Positions 8,983 to 19,963 of a stretch of 64,000 nt of DNA are shown here, piece by piece (position 1 is the stretch's first letter; each line of letters starts with the position of its first letter). This DNA is from Cyanophora paradoxa (lineage: Eukaryota; Glaucocystophyceae; Cyanophorales; Cyanophoraceae). The DNA lies in assembly GCA_004431415.1 (NCBI GenBank), contig QPMI01000672.1, positions 34,972 to 98,971 of the forward strand, given 5' to 3'. The position numbers were made by a program, and so were the translations under genes. The notes beneath the pieces are model-generated. The model saw only the letters and a list, made by a program, of their open reading frames with translations, did not search any database and was not told the origin of the DNA.

Positions 8983-10236
8983 TATTAATTGAACAAAGAA
9001 TGAGACTGAAGTACTAAAGTTGTGAAGACAGAACAGAAGAAGCTGAAGCACTGAACATGAAGAACAGAACAGATCTGAGTGCATGAAAGATGTAGAAAGT
9101 AAACACTGATCATGTAATCAGGAAACAATGCACAAGATGCTATGTAGTCCAAAGCTAGGCTTCATCATTTATGGCTTGTCATGAAACATAGTGCTTTGCA
9201 ATTTGTGTTTAATTCATGATTCTTGGCTGGCAAAGAAATTAAAGGGCGATTTGATATTCTTAGCTATAGCTATATATATAGCTTTAGCCAGGAAGATGAG
9301 AAGAAGAGCTAAAGCACTGAACAATTGCAAGAAGTTTGAAACTGCATGCATGAATCTCTTGTGGTTCAATCGTATTACAAAGAAGGAAAATGAAGCTGAA
9401 GCACTGAAGAAGAGAGCATTTCAGAACAGATCCAGAAACAATGAAGTGATCACAAAACAATACAAAAGAAGCACATGCAATGTATTTCAAAGGTTTGATC
9501 ATTTATGTTCTAGATCTGTCATCAAATATCGAGTTTTGGTGTTAAATACTGGCCATGGCTGGCAAAGCAAGGGCAATTCTTAGCAGGAAAGTGGGCAAGA
9601 AGCTTGAACGTTAACATTTATTGCAGCAGTGATATATATATATATACTGTCCAAGTCCCTGTAGCTTTGTACCCCTGTACCTCAGTCTGCCTGTACCCCC
9701 AATACACCACCTTGCCAGCTATCTAGCCTGGCAATACATTGCAGCACTGATCATGAACAATTGCAAGAAGCTTAAGAATTGAACACTTCAATTGACAACT
9801 TGGCAAAAACAACCTGGCAAGGTTGTAGAAGAATTGATCATGAACAAGTCAATCATTGATCATTTCATTTCATGCATGTAACATGCAACAATATTTTATG
9901 CATGCAATGATGCCATGATGAATAATGCATGCATCATGATCAATATAAAGATCTAGATGCCACTGGGCCATTGTTGTTGTTGTTGAAACTCCTAGTAGTT
10001 GTTGTTGTGTGCTAATGCAAATCGTTTGCCATCTAGAAAAGAATGTTGTTTGTTTTGTGAAACAAAAAATGCCAAGTACAATCTCTTCAATTTCAATTTG
10101 GCAAGTTTCTGTTTTGTTTGTTGTGAATGTGTGAACGTTGTGCTGGTGTTGTGTTTTTTTTTGTCTTGTTTTGTTGTTTGTACATTGTGGAACATATGCT
10201 TTTCTTTTTGTTGTACATGCCAAGCTGTTTAGTGTA
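8983..10236 (+). repeat. AT-rich repeat block R, copy 1
   Basis: A 1.25-kb non-coding block beginning TATTAATTGAACAAAG. It matches 13234-14487 at a constant offset of 4251 with no net indel and no mismatch that I spotted, and 10345-11510 with scattered changes. It holds a (TA)n run near 9632 and GTTGTTG runs near 9973. Short frames inside are not conserved as protein. At 10236 it stops abruptly before a short G/C-headed element. Confidence 0.9.
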
Positions 10237-10344
10237 CAAGCAGGGGGGCTCCGCCCCCCCGCACCCCCCCAGTGTTATTTAGGAGTCTTTGATTTCTTGT
10301 GGTCTATTCTTCTTCTTCTACGTACTACTTCTACTACTACTACT
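10237..10344 (+). mobile_element. Short element with G/C hairpin head and TTC/TAC tail, copy 1
   Basis: A 108-base unit: CAAGCAG, then GGGGGGCTCCGCCCCCCC (a near-perfect hairpin), then GTGTTATTTAGG... ending in TTCTTCTTCTACGTACTACTTCTACTAC. A second copy lies at 12382-12483 with few changes. The simple-repeat 3' end and the TATTAATTGA that follows mimic the LINE 3' junctions, so it may be a 5'-truncated LINE of another family or a SINE. Confidence 0.65.
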
Positions 10345-11510
10345 TATTAATTGAACAAAGAATGAGAATGAAGTACTAAAGTTGTAAAGACAGAACAGAA
10401 GAAGCTGAAGCACTGAACATAAAGAACACAGATGTGAGTGCATGGAAGATGTAGAAATTAAACACTGATCATGTAATCTGGAAACAATGCACGAGATGCA
10501 ATGTAGTCCAAAGCGAGGCTTCATCATTTATGGTTTGTCATGAAACACAGTGCTTTGCAATTGGTGTTTAATTCTTGGCTGGCAAAGAAATTAAAGGGCG
10601 ATTTGATATTCTTAGCTATAGCTATAGCTTTAGCCAGGAAGATGAGAAGAAGAGCTAAAGCACTGAACAATTGCAAGAAGTTTGAAACTGCATGCATGAA
10701 TCTCTTGTGGTTCATGATCAATCGTATTACAAAGAACGAAAATGAAGCTGAAGCACTGAAGAAGAGAGCATTTCAGAACAGATCCAGAAACAATGAAGTG
10801 ATCACAAAACAATACAAAAGAAGCACATGCAATGTATACGTATTTCAAAGTTTTGATCATTTATGTTCTAGATCTGTCATCGAACATCGAGTTTTGGTGT
10901 TAAATACTGGCCATGGCTGGCAAAGCAAGGGCAATCCTTAGCAGGAAAGTGGGCAAGAAGCTTGAACGTTAACATGTATTGCAGCAGTGATATACTGTCG
11001 AAGTCCCTGTAGCTTTGTACCCCTGTACCTCAGTCTGCCTGTACCCCCAATACACCACCTTGCCAGCTATCTAGCCTGGCAACACATTGCGGCACTGATC
11101 ATGAACAATTGCAAGAAGCTTAAGAATTGAACACTTCAATTGGCAACTTGGCAAAAACAACCTGGCAAGGTTGTAGAAGAATTGATCATGAACAAGTCAA
11201 TCATTGATCATTTTATTTCATGCATGTAACACGCAACAATATTTTATGCATGCAATGATGCCATGATGAATAATGCATGCATCATGATCAATGTAAAGAT
11301 CTAGATGCCACTGATCTAGATGTTAAACAAACAATGCAAGTACAATCTCTTCAATTTCAATTTGGCAAGTTTCTGTTTTGTTTGTTGTGAATGTGTGAAC
11401 GTTGTGTTAGTGTTGTGTTTTTTTGTTTTTTGTCTTGTTTTGTTGTTTGTACATTGTGGAACATATGCTTTTCTTTTTGTTGTACATGCCAAGATGTTTA
11501 ATGTATTATT
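10345..11510 (+). repeat. AT-rich repeat block R, copy 2 (diverged, internally deleted)
   Basis: Same order of sequence as R1 and R3 but with substitutions throughout. It lacks the GTTGTTG segment found near 9970-10075 of R1; here the join is near 11320. It runs without a break into block S at 11511, showing that R and S are naturally adjacent. Confidence 0.88.
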
Positions 11511-12050
11511 TATTGTTTGCCAAGAATCGAACTGGTTCTGAATCGGCACTGAGCAATCAAGTGCACCACAGCACTAAAGGGACTTTCCATTGACAGAACT
11601 GCCGGATACCCAATTTCAGCCACAAAACTCCACTCTGTGGCAGATCTTCCCACTTCATACTTCCAAGCTCACTGGCAAGGGCAGCGGCTGCCGCTACTTT
11701 TTTTAAGAAGTCACAGAGTCATACATCACTCAGTGACTTTTCCTTCTCATGTGGAGCCTGTCTCAGTGACCACAGTGAGTCAAGGCAGCACTGGCAGCCT
11801 TCAAGTGCATATCGAATTGAGTATACCAATGAGAGCGACAACTCAACCACTGGCCTGCGATTCACAAGTTCCCCACTTACCAAACATGCTGGCACGACTG
11901 TTGGCAGCCCAGGCTGGACCACCCATGGAGCACAGTCCAGTCAGTGACTTTGACTGTTCGCACCGCTCTCAATGCTGGCAGTTTGAGTCTGCCGTAGTAC
12001 TAAACGGAATTTTCTTCCAAGGGGAACATGGGTTAATCTACTATGTAGCA
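11511..12050 (+). repeat. Repeat block S (S1+S2), copy 1
   Basis: Begins TATTGTTTGCCAAGAATCGAAC and ends CTATGTAGCA. S1 is to about 11815 and S2 from about 11816. Copies are at 12051-12381 (S1 only) and 14488-15286 (S1 plus two S2 units). On the minus strand it contains GGTTCGATTCTTGG, a fair match to an RNA polymerase III B box. Long frames in it are probably fortuitous. Confidence 0.8.
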
Positions 12051-12381
12051 TTATATATTGTTTGCCAAGAATCGAACCGGTTCTGAATCGGCACTGAGCA
12101 GTCAAGTGCACCACAGCACTTCAGGAAGAAAAAAGGAAAAAAAGGGACTTTCCATTGACAGAACTGCCGGATACCCAATTTGAGCCACAAAACTCCACTC
12201 TGTGGCAGATCTTCCCACTTCATACTTCCAAGCTCACTGGCAAGGGCAGCGGCTGCCGCTACTTTTTTTAAGAAGTCACAGAGTCATACATCACTCAGTG
12301 ACTTTTCCTTCTCATGTGGAGCCTGTCTCAGTGACCACAGTGAGTCAAGGCAGCACTGGCAGCCTTCAAGTGCATATCGAA
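12051..12381 (+). repeat. Repeat block S, copy 2, S1 part only
   Basis: It follows copy 1 directly, head to tail. It contains an extra A-rich stretch (AGGAAGAAAAAAGG) after CAGCACT that copy 1 lacks and that copy 3 shares. It is cut at GCATATCGA by the second short G/C-headed element. Confidence 0.85.
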
Positions 12382-12483
12382 CAAGCAGGGGGGCTCCGCC
12401 CCCCCGCACCCCCCCAGTGTTATTTAGGAATCTTTGATTTCTTGTGGTCTATTCTTCTTCTTCTACGTACTACTACTACTACT
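12382..12483 (+). mobile_element. Short element with G/C hairpin head, copy 2
   Basis: Same unit as 10237-10344, with a slightly shorter TAC-repeat tail. It is followed by TATTAATTGA and then, unlike copy 1, by a 5'-truncated LINE. Confidence 0.65.
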
Positions 12484-12493
12484 TATTAATTGA

Positions 12494-12945
12494 CCTCCTG
12501 CACCAGCTTCTGGCGTTCTCAATGATGATGCTGATGCTCCCAGCTCGCCTCCGCTCTCTCCTCAAGTGATTATTGACCTCCTTGATCCCGAACTTGAAGC
12601 TGATTTATTTCTTTCTTCTCCTGAAATTGCTGCTGATATTACTGAGGATGCTCCCAATGTTGGGGCCATTCGTCGTCTCTTCCTTCTTCCTCTGTTCCTA
12701 TGGACACTGATCCTGTCTTGGCTCCTGATTTCAACCTGAAGCGCCGTCGACCCTCTACCCCTGCTCCTCCTTGCCTCTCGGATGCCTATGGTTACCCAAA
12801 CGGTACTATTGACCCATCTTTTCTTCCTTCCGTTAAACGTTTGCATCTTTCCTCTCCTGCTGACCTTTCGGTTCTAAGTGATGATTCGGGTTCTCCTGTG
12901 GTGCTCATTGACTATGATGCTGAAACTGATGCCATGGACCTTTAA
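12494..12945 (+). pseudogene. ORF2 C-terminal remnant, frameshifted
   Basis: The sequence matches the end of ORF2 of the full-length element. It has four G's (12661-12665 area, TTGGGGCC) where the intact ORF has five, which shifts the frame; the reading is restored only for the last 80 codons from 12700 to the TAA at 12943-12945. Both SUMO-interaction-like cores are still recognisable. Confidence 0.85.
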
Positions 12946-13233
12946 TTTCTCTCCTCGACTGGGGTTTAAAGCTCTAAACAGGATCGGGAATACCCCAGGC
13001 CGGCATTAGGAAGAGGCCCGCATTGGGATTTCGCCGATTGTTTTCCAGGTTTGCGTGTATGAGCGCCGGACCGCCGGGGCATACATGGTGAACTGTATAG
13101 GCGCCCGTCTGCGCCGCCACTACCCTTGTCTGGTTGGTTCACTGTCGATTGTGCTTCGGGCCTTCGGGTCCTTCGCCTTTCGTCAAAACCGCACAACCGG
13201 CTTGGGCGTGTCTTATACATACTCTTCTTCTTT
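12494..13233 (+). mobile_element. 5'-truncated LINE copy containing the empty target site
   Basis: It carries the last 450 or so bases of ORF2 and the complete 3' UTR with TTC tail. Bases 13101-13113 are the single, uninterrupted copy of the 13-mer that is duplicated around the nested LINE. Severe 5' truncation is the usual product of incomplete target-primed reverse transcription. Confidence 0.9.
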
Positions 13234-14487
13234 TATTAATTGAACAAAGAATGAGACTGAAGTACTAAAGTTGTGAAGACAGAACAGAAGAAGCTGAAGC
13301 ACTGAACATGAAGAACAGAACAGATCTGAGTGCATGAAAGATGTAGAAAGTAAACACTGATCATGTAATCAGGAAACAATGCACAAGATGCTATGTAGTC
13401 CAAAGCTAGGCTTCATCATTTATGGCTTGTCATGAAACATAGTGCTTTGCAATTTGTGTTTAATTCATGATTCTTGGCTGGCAAAGAAATTAAAGGGCGA
13501 TTTGATATTCTTAGCTATAGCTATATATATAGCTTTAGCCAGGAAGATGAGAAGAAGAGCTAAAGCACTGAACAATTGCAAGAAGTTTGAAACTGCATGC
13601 ATGAATCTCTTGTGGTTCAATCGTATTACAAAGAAGGAAAATGAAGCTGAAGCACTGAAGAAGAGAGCATTTCAGAACAGATCCAGAAACAATGAAGTGA
13701 TCACAAAACAATACAAAAGAAGCACATGCAATGTATTTCAAAGGTTTGATCATTTATGTTCTAGATCTGTCATCAAATATCGAGTTTTGGTGTTAAATAC
13801 TGGCCATGGCTGGCAAAGCAAGGGCAATTCTTAGCAGGAAAGTGGGCAAGAAGCTTGAACGTTAACATTTATTGCAGCAGTGATATATATATATATACTG
13901 TCCAAGTCCCTGTAGCTTTGTACCCCTGTACCTCAGTCTGCCTGTACCCCCAATACACCACCTTGCCAGCTATCTAGCCTGGCAATACATTGCAGCACTG
14001 ATCATGAACAATTGCAAGAAGCTTAAGAATTGAACACTTCAATTGACAACTTGGCAAAAACAACCTGGCAAGGTTGTAGAAGAATTGATCATGAACAAGT
14101 CAATCATTGATCATTTCATTTCATGCATGTAACATGCAACAATATTTTATGCATGCAATGATGCCATGATGAATAATGCATGCATCATGATCAATATAAA
14201 GATCTAGATGCCACTGGGCCATTGTTGTTGTTGTTGAAACTCCTAGTAGTTGTTGTTGTGTGCTAATGCAAATCGTTTGCCATCTAGAAAAGAATGTTGT
14301 TTGTTTTGTGAAACAAAAAATGCCAAGTACAATCTCTTCAATTTCAATTTGGCAAGTTTCTGTTTTGTTTGTTGTGAATGTGTGAACGTTGTGCTGGTGT
14401 TGTGTTTTTTTTTGTCTTGTTTTGTTGTTTGTACATTGTGGAACATATGCTTTTCTTTTTGTTGTACATGCCAAGCTGTTTAGTGTA
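13234..14487 (+). repeat. AT-rich repeat block R, copy 3
   Basis: Same as R1 (8983-10236) at a fixed offset of 4251. After GTTTAGTGTA it runs into S at 14488, the same natural R-S join as in copy 2, whereas R1 is broken at this point by a short element. Confidence 0.9.
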
Positions 14488-15052
14488 TTATATATTGTTT
14501 GCCAAGAATCGAACCGGTTCTGAATCGGCACTGAGCAGTCAAGTGCACCACAGCACTTCAGGAAGAAAAAAGGGAAAAAAGGGACTTTCCATTGACAGAA
14601 CTGCCGGATACCCAATTTGAGCCACAAAACTCCACTCTGTGGCAGATCTTCCCACTTCATACTTCCAAGCTCACTGGCAAGGGCAGCGGCTGCCGCTACT
14701 TTTTTTAAGAAGTCACAGAGTCATACATCACTCAGTGACTTTTCCTTCTCATGTGGAGCCTGTCTCAGTGACCACAGTGAGTCAAGGCAGCACTGGCAGC
14801 CTTCAAGTGCATATCGAATTGAGTATACCAATGAGAGCGACAACTCAACCACTGGCCTGCGATTCACAAGTTCCCCACTTACCAAACATGCTGGCACGAC
14901 TGTTGGCAGCCCAGGCTGGACCACCCATGGAGCACAGTCCAGTCAGTGACTTTGACTGTTCGCACCGCTCTCAATGCTGGCAGTTTGAGTCTGCCGTAGT
15001 ACTAAACGGAATTTTCTTCCAAGGGGAACATGGGTTAATCTACTATGTAGCA
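14488..15052 (+). repeat. Repeat block S, copy 3
   Basis: A complete S1+S2 block starting TTATATATTGTTTGCCAAG. S1 matches 12051-12381 including the extra A-rich stretch; S2 (14819-15052) matches copy 1. Confidence 0.88.
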
Positions 15053-15286
15053 TTGAGTATACCAATGAGAGCGACAACTCAACCACTGGCCTGCGATTCA
15101 CAAGTTCCCCACTTACCAAACATGCTGGCACGACTGTTGGCAGCCCAGGCTGGACCACCCATGGAGCACAGTCCAGTCAGTGACTTTGACTGTTCGCACC
15201 GCTCTCAATGCTGGCAGTTTGAGTCTGCCGTAGTACTAAACGGAATTTTCTTCCAAGGGGAACATGGGTTAATCTACTATGTAGCA
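15053..15286 (+). repeat. Tandem duplicate of S2 (234 bp)
   Basis: TTGAGTATACC...CTATGTAGCA at 14819-15052 is repeated at once with the same length of 234 bases. An uninterrupted frame runs through both units, because 234 is a multiple of three, but I see no sign of real protein. Unique, GC-rich DNA begins about 100 bases later. Confidence 0.9.
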
Positions 15287-15408
15287 GAGAATTTAAAGCC
15301 AGAAATACTAACTAACTAGTCCTGAAGCCGGACTCCGGGAAGCTTGAAGAACAGAGGTCGAACCAGCTCACTTCAATTGGCCTCGCGCGACGATGTCGAC
15401 TCGGCGGA

Positions 15409-18400
15409 TCACACGTCACCGAGGAGGCGGGCGCGGGAGAGGCTCTGGGAGCCGCCCTTGCGGAGGGCCCCGCCGCCTCCCCCCGAGCCGAAGGAGTCGC
15501 CGAGGGCCGCCGGCGCCTCCCCCGCCTTGGGCGTGTGCATGGAGCTGCGGGGCGGGGCCGCCGGCGCGACTCAGTGGACGGTTACCCAGGGGCTGGGAGC
15601 TTGAAGGGAGCGGGGCGGGGCGGGGCGGGGCGGGGGCGCACTCGAGGACTGCGGCCTCGAGGGAGTCGACGGAGGAGACGACGGCGGCGGCGCGCTGCTG
15701 GATGCTCCGCAGCGTCGCCGAGATCGCCCCGGGGTTCAGCCGCCCGCTCCCCGACCCCCGCCCCGCCTCCCCGACCCCCTCCCGCCCCCCCCACGCCCCG
15801 CCTCGCCCCCGCCGCCCCCGCGTCGGCGAGCGGCGCCCCGTGCGCGACGGGGAGCGGTTGGGGCGGTGGCCCGCACGCCCGCCGTCGAGCGGGGGCAGGA
15901 CGGCGACGCCGTAGTAGGAGGGGGGGCGGAGGCCGGCGTGGGGGAGTGCGGGGGGCCGGCGGGGGCGGAGGGGATGGCGGGGAGCAGGCGGGCGGCCTGC
16001 CCCACGGAGGAGGAGGCCGAGCGGGCCATGGCCGGCGGCGGGGAGCGGCGGGCGGGCCCCTGCGGCGGGCTCCCCGGCGAGGAGGCCCCCGGGGCCGCCG
16101 CGCTCGCGATCGCCACCAGCTCGTCGGTCACGTGCCGCCCCGCCCGCGCCGCCTCCTGCGCCCTCGCCCCGTCACCCCGGCCCGGCCGGCCCCGCGCGAG
16201 AGAGCGGCGCACGGTGGCGCGGGCGTGGGCCTTGGGCGGCGTCGCGCCGTACGGCGACTCCTCCGCCAGCTGCGGGGGCGATCGGGCGGCGCCGGCGGGC
16301 GGGCGGCCGTGCTGGCGAGGCGCACCCGCGCGGCGGCCGCGCGGTCGGCGGGCGAGGGACCCGCGTACCGCGAGCGCTGCGAGCGCTGGCCCCGGTCCGA
16401 CTGGCCTGCGGCGGCGCGCTCCGAGTGCCGCCCCGCGCGCGCCCGCCGCTCCCGCAGCGCCGCCGCGAGCCTGCCGGGGCCTCGGCGCGGGCGCGGCGAG
16501 CGAGGGCGGGGGGCGCACAGGCGGGCGGCGCGGGCGCGGAAGGCGGCCTGGATGCGGGCGGCGGCGTGCTCGGCGACGGCGTAGAAGCCCATGCCGGCCC
16601 GCCGCCGCGCCGTCGCCCACCCCACGCCCCGCGCCACGCTCCCCGCCAGCGCCTTGATCTCCGCCCCCGCCCGCCGCGCCAGCTCCCGCCGCCGCGCCGG
16701 CCACCCCGGCAGCAGCGCCCGCCGCTCCCGCCGCGCCCGCAGCGCCCGCGCGGCACTCTGGAGGACGGCGGCGGCGCGGTCGAGGCGGAGGCGGGCGGCG
16801 CGGGAGCGGGCCCGCCGCGCGAGGCGCCGCCGGACGGCCGCCTGCAGCAGCACAACCGCCCGCGCCCGCATCTGTGCGGCGCGGTCGGCGCGGCGGCGGC
16901 GGCGGGGAGGGCGCGGGGACGGGGCGGACGGCGCGGCGGGCGACCTCCTCCTCCCCCCGGGCGCGCGCCTCCGCCCGCCCCTGCTCCAGCGACCGTAGCA
17001 GCTGCCGGCGAGTCAGGCGGCGCTCAAGAGGCCGCGGGGCGGGGGCCGGGGCGGGCCTGGATCTCGGAGCGGCGCTGCTGGGCGGTCTCGAGCTCGGCGG
17101 GGCGCGGGAGGACGAAGACGGGCACCGAGGCCCGCCCGACCGCGACGAGCTCTGCGCCTGCCGCCCCCTGAGCGCGGGAGGCGCAGGCCGTCGCTGCGCG
17201 CACCAGGATCCGCGCGCTCGCGCCCCCGACGGTCTGCGCGTGCGGGATGCGCGCGAAGGCGGGGGACGGAGTGGGGGCCGGGGCGGGGGCGGTGGGGCGG
17301 CCGGGCAGGGGGTGGTGCCCCGGTGGCGGGGCGGAGGGGCGGAGGGGATGGGGGCGGCGGGCCGGGGCTCGGGCCGCGGGGCGGGGGACGGGGACGGGGC
17401 GGGGCTCGGGGCGGCGCGGGAGCGGACGGAGGATGTGGAGGCGGCCTGCTGGGCGGCGAGCTGCCGCTGGAGCAGCCGCTGGCGCTGCAGCAGCAGCCGG
17501 AAGCGCCGCGAGAGGAGCGCCCGCCACGCCGACTGACGCGGGGCGTCGGGCGGCGAGGCGGCGAGTAAAGGCGGGAGCGCTCGCCTGGATGCGGACGGCG
17601 GCGAAGGCGCGGGCCTTCTGCCGGAGGAACGGGGGCGGGGGCGTCCTCTTGAGGCTCTGCAGGGCCCGCCGGGCGGCCCGGCGCCGCACGCAGGCCTGGA
17701 TGCGCTTCGCGGCCCGCTCGAGGATCGGCTGCGAGGAGCGGGAGCGTGAGGGGCGGGAGAGGGCGCGGTGGTGCCCGGAGGGCGGCACCGCCATCTCAGC
17801 GCGGACGCGGGCCTCCTCGGCCTCCCGGCGCCCCCGCTCCGCCCGCGCCTCCTCCCGCTCCCGCACGAACGCCCTCTGCGCGGGCCGCGCCCGTCGGACG
17901 GGGGCCGGGGCGGGCGGGGCGGGGCGGGGGCGGGGCGCGGACCCGCTGGCGGAGGGCGCGGTAGGCGGCGGCGATGGCGGCGGCGGCGCGGTGCCGCCGG
18001 CGCGCCTCGCGGAAGGGCAGCATCGCCCGGTACGACCGCAGCCTCCGCCACACCTGCCCCCCCCTCGCACCCGGCCCGGTGCCGGCCGCGCGGTACGCGG
18101 CACGCGCGCACGGCCTGGATCTTGGCGGCGGCTCGGAAGGCCCGCGCCCGCGCGAAGTGGCCCCGCAGCTTGTAGCGCGTCTGGAAGAGGGCGGTGAGGG
18201 GCCGGGCCGGGGCGGGGAGGGGGCCGGGGCGCACGAAGAGGCCGCGCAGCGCCGGCGCGATGATCTTCGCCGCGCTCGAGCGCTCCGCGGCGGGGTACGG
18301 CTGCCCCCGCCGTGAGCGAGGGCCCGGCCGAGCCCGCACGGCGCCCGCGCACCCCCGCGATGCGCTGGTCCTTCAAGAAGTCCCACCAGACCGGCACGGG

Positions 18401-19963
18401 CTCGCCCGCGGGCCCCGGCACCTGCCCCGCGGGGCGCCGTGAGGGCCGGGGGCGGGCGGGGGAGGGGAGGAGGGGCGTGCGGCGATGTCGAGGGCGGGGG
18501 AGATGGCGAGGTAGCGGCTGGCGCGGGCGTAGTCCTCGTCCGTCCCCCGCAGGCCCCGCGCCACCGCAGCCCGTATCCGCACGATCTGCGCCCCGCTGTC
18601 AGCCCGGAGCGCGCGGGGCGGCGAGGACAGGCGGGCGGCGCGCCTTGCCGCGCATGGGCACGTCGGACGGGTGCTGCCGCGTCGTCACGCCCGTCTGGGG
18701 GTTCTGCGAGGGGCTCAGCGGGGGCCGGGGGCGGGCGCGCGCTCGCGGGGCCACGCGCGTGGTAGTAGGGCCCGTAGTCGTCCTCGTGCTCTGCGCGACG
18801 TCAGCGAGGGGAGGAGGGGCGGGGGTCGGGGGTGGGCGGGCCGGTCCAGGGGGCGGGGAGGCCGGCGGCGAGGGCGTCGCGGGCGAGCCAGAGGAGGTGC
18901 GGCTCGTGCTCCGGGTGCACGCCCAGGAAGCGCCCCATGTCCCGCACCTCCCGCCCCCGTCAGCGAGCCCGGGGCGAGGGCGGCGGGGCCGGCACCTCGT
19001 CGGGGGTGCACATCTTGGAGGGGGCGACCGAGGGCCCCCCGCCGCCGCCAGCGCCCCCGCTCGCCAGCGCCGCCCGCACGCCCGCCATCACCTCCTTCTT
19101 CTTCTCCCTGCCGCCCCGCGCCCCGCTCGGCGCGTCCAGGGCCGGGGCGGGCCGGGGCCGGGGCGGGCGCACTCGCGCTTGGCCTCCTCGAGCTGGCGCT
19201 GGCGCTCCTGCTTCGCGTCCCGCTTCGCCTTCAGGTCCTTGATCATCTCCCTGCGCCCCCCCCGGCGCTCGCCCGCCGCGCCGCTCGGGCGCGGGGCGGG
19301 GCCCGGAGCACAGCACCTGAAGATGCCGTCGGCGGGGTGCTCCGGCTGGCTCGTGTCCGTCTTCTCGTGGTAGTAGAAGATCTTGCCCCCCGGCGCCACG
19401 TGCTCGCTCCAGCCCTCTGCCCCCCGGCCCGCCCTCCTGTCAGGCGCCGGCGCCCCCCCGCGGGGGCACGGGGCGGACCGGGGAGCGGGGCGAGGATCGC
19501 CTGCTCCGCGACCCACACCAGCGCCGCGTCCTCGGGGTACTTGAGCCCTGGCGCGCGTTCGGGGCTCGGGGCGGCGCGAGAGCGCGCGCGGGGGGAGGAG
19601 GGGGGTACCGAGGTAGAGGCCGTACTGGGCGATCTCGGTGGCGGAGGGGGTGCCGCCATGGGGCACGCGCTTCGGGGCGGCGGCGGCGCCGCCGGAGGCC
19701 TCGCGGAGGAGGCGGAGGCCCTCGCGCTCGTCCCTTTCAAACGTGTCCTCCTCCCCCTTCACCTGCCCGCCCCGCCCCCTCAGCCGCCGCCGCTGCACGG
19801 CCCCGCCGCCCCCGCGGCGCCTGCGAGCCTTCTTCAGCATCGTCCCCATGGACTTGCGGCGGTTCGATGTGCCCCACTTGACGTCGCCCCCCGCCCCCTC
19901 CGCCGCCGTCGCCGGGACCGCCTTTCGCTTCTGCGCATCGTCGGGCCCGCCCATCGCCACCAT
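15409..19963 (-). CDS. CEP164-like protein with two WW modules and IQ motifs (multi-exon)
   Basis: Starting at the ATG at 19963, it encodes a basic head, then WVAEQAILAPLP followed by GWSEHVAPGGKIFYYHEKTD and QPEHP (about 19560-19330). This is the layout of the CEP164 N-terminus: a helix ending APLP directly before a WW domain. A second module lies at about 18930-18650 (LLWLARDALAAGLPAPW, then YGPYYH and NPQTGVTTRQHP). From about 18100 to 16500 come several IQ-type calmodulin-binding motifs (AAKIQA, AVRIQA, ARIQAAFRARAAR). The tail after a last intron ends GDV-TGA at 15409. CEP164 acts at distal appendages of basal bodies; that role here is inferred. The exon chain was read from frames joined by GTGCG/GTCCG...GCAG introns and individual joins are unverified. 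It could be two genes, but I see no gap. Confidence 0.72.

Noticed and set aside
9191-9583. 130-codon frames in repeat block R (also at 10540 and 13442)
   Set aside because: The R2 version differs by indels, the composition is Lys/Asn-rich as expected of AT-rich DNA, and no domain is visible.
14639-15319. 226-codon open frame across S1-S2-S2
   Set aside because: The protein changes with every repeat join, has no recognisable motif, and stays open through the tandem only because S2 is 234 bases long.
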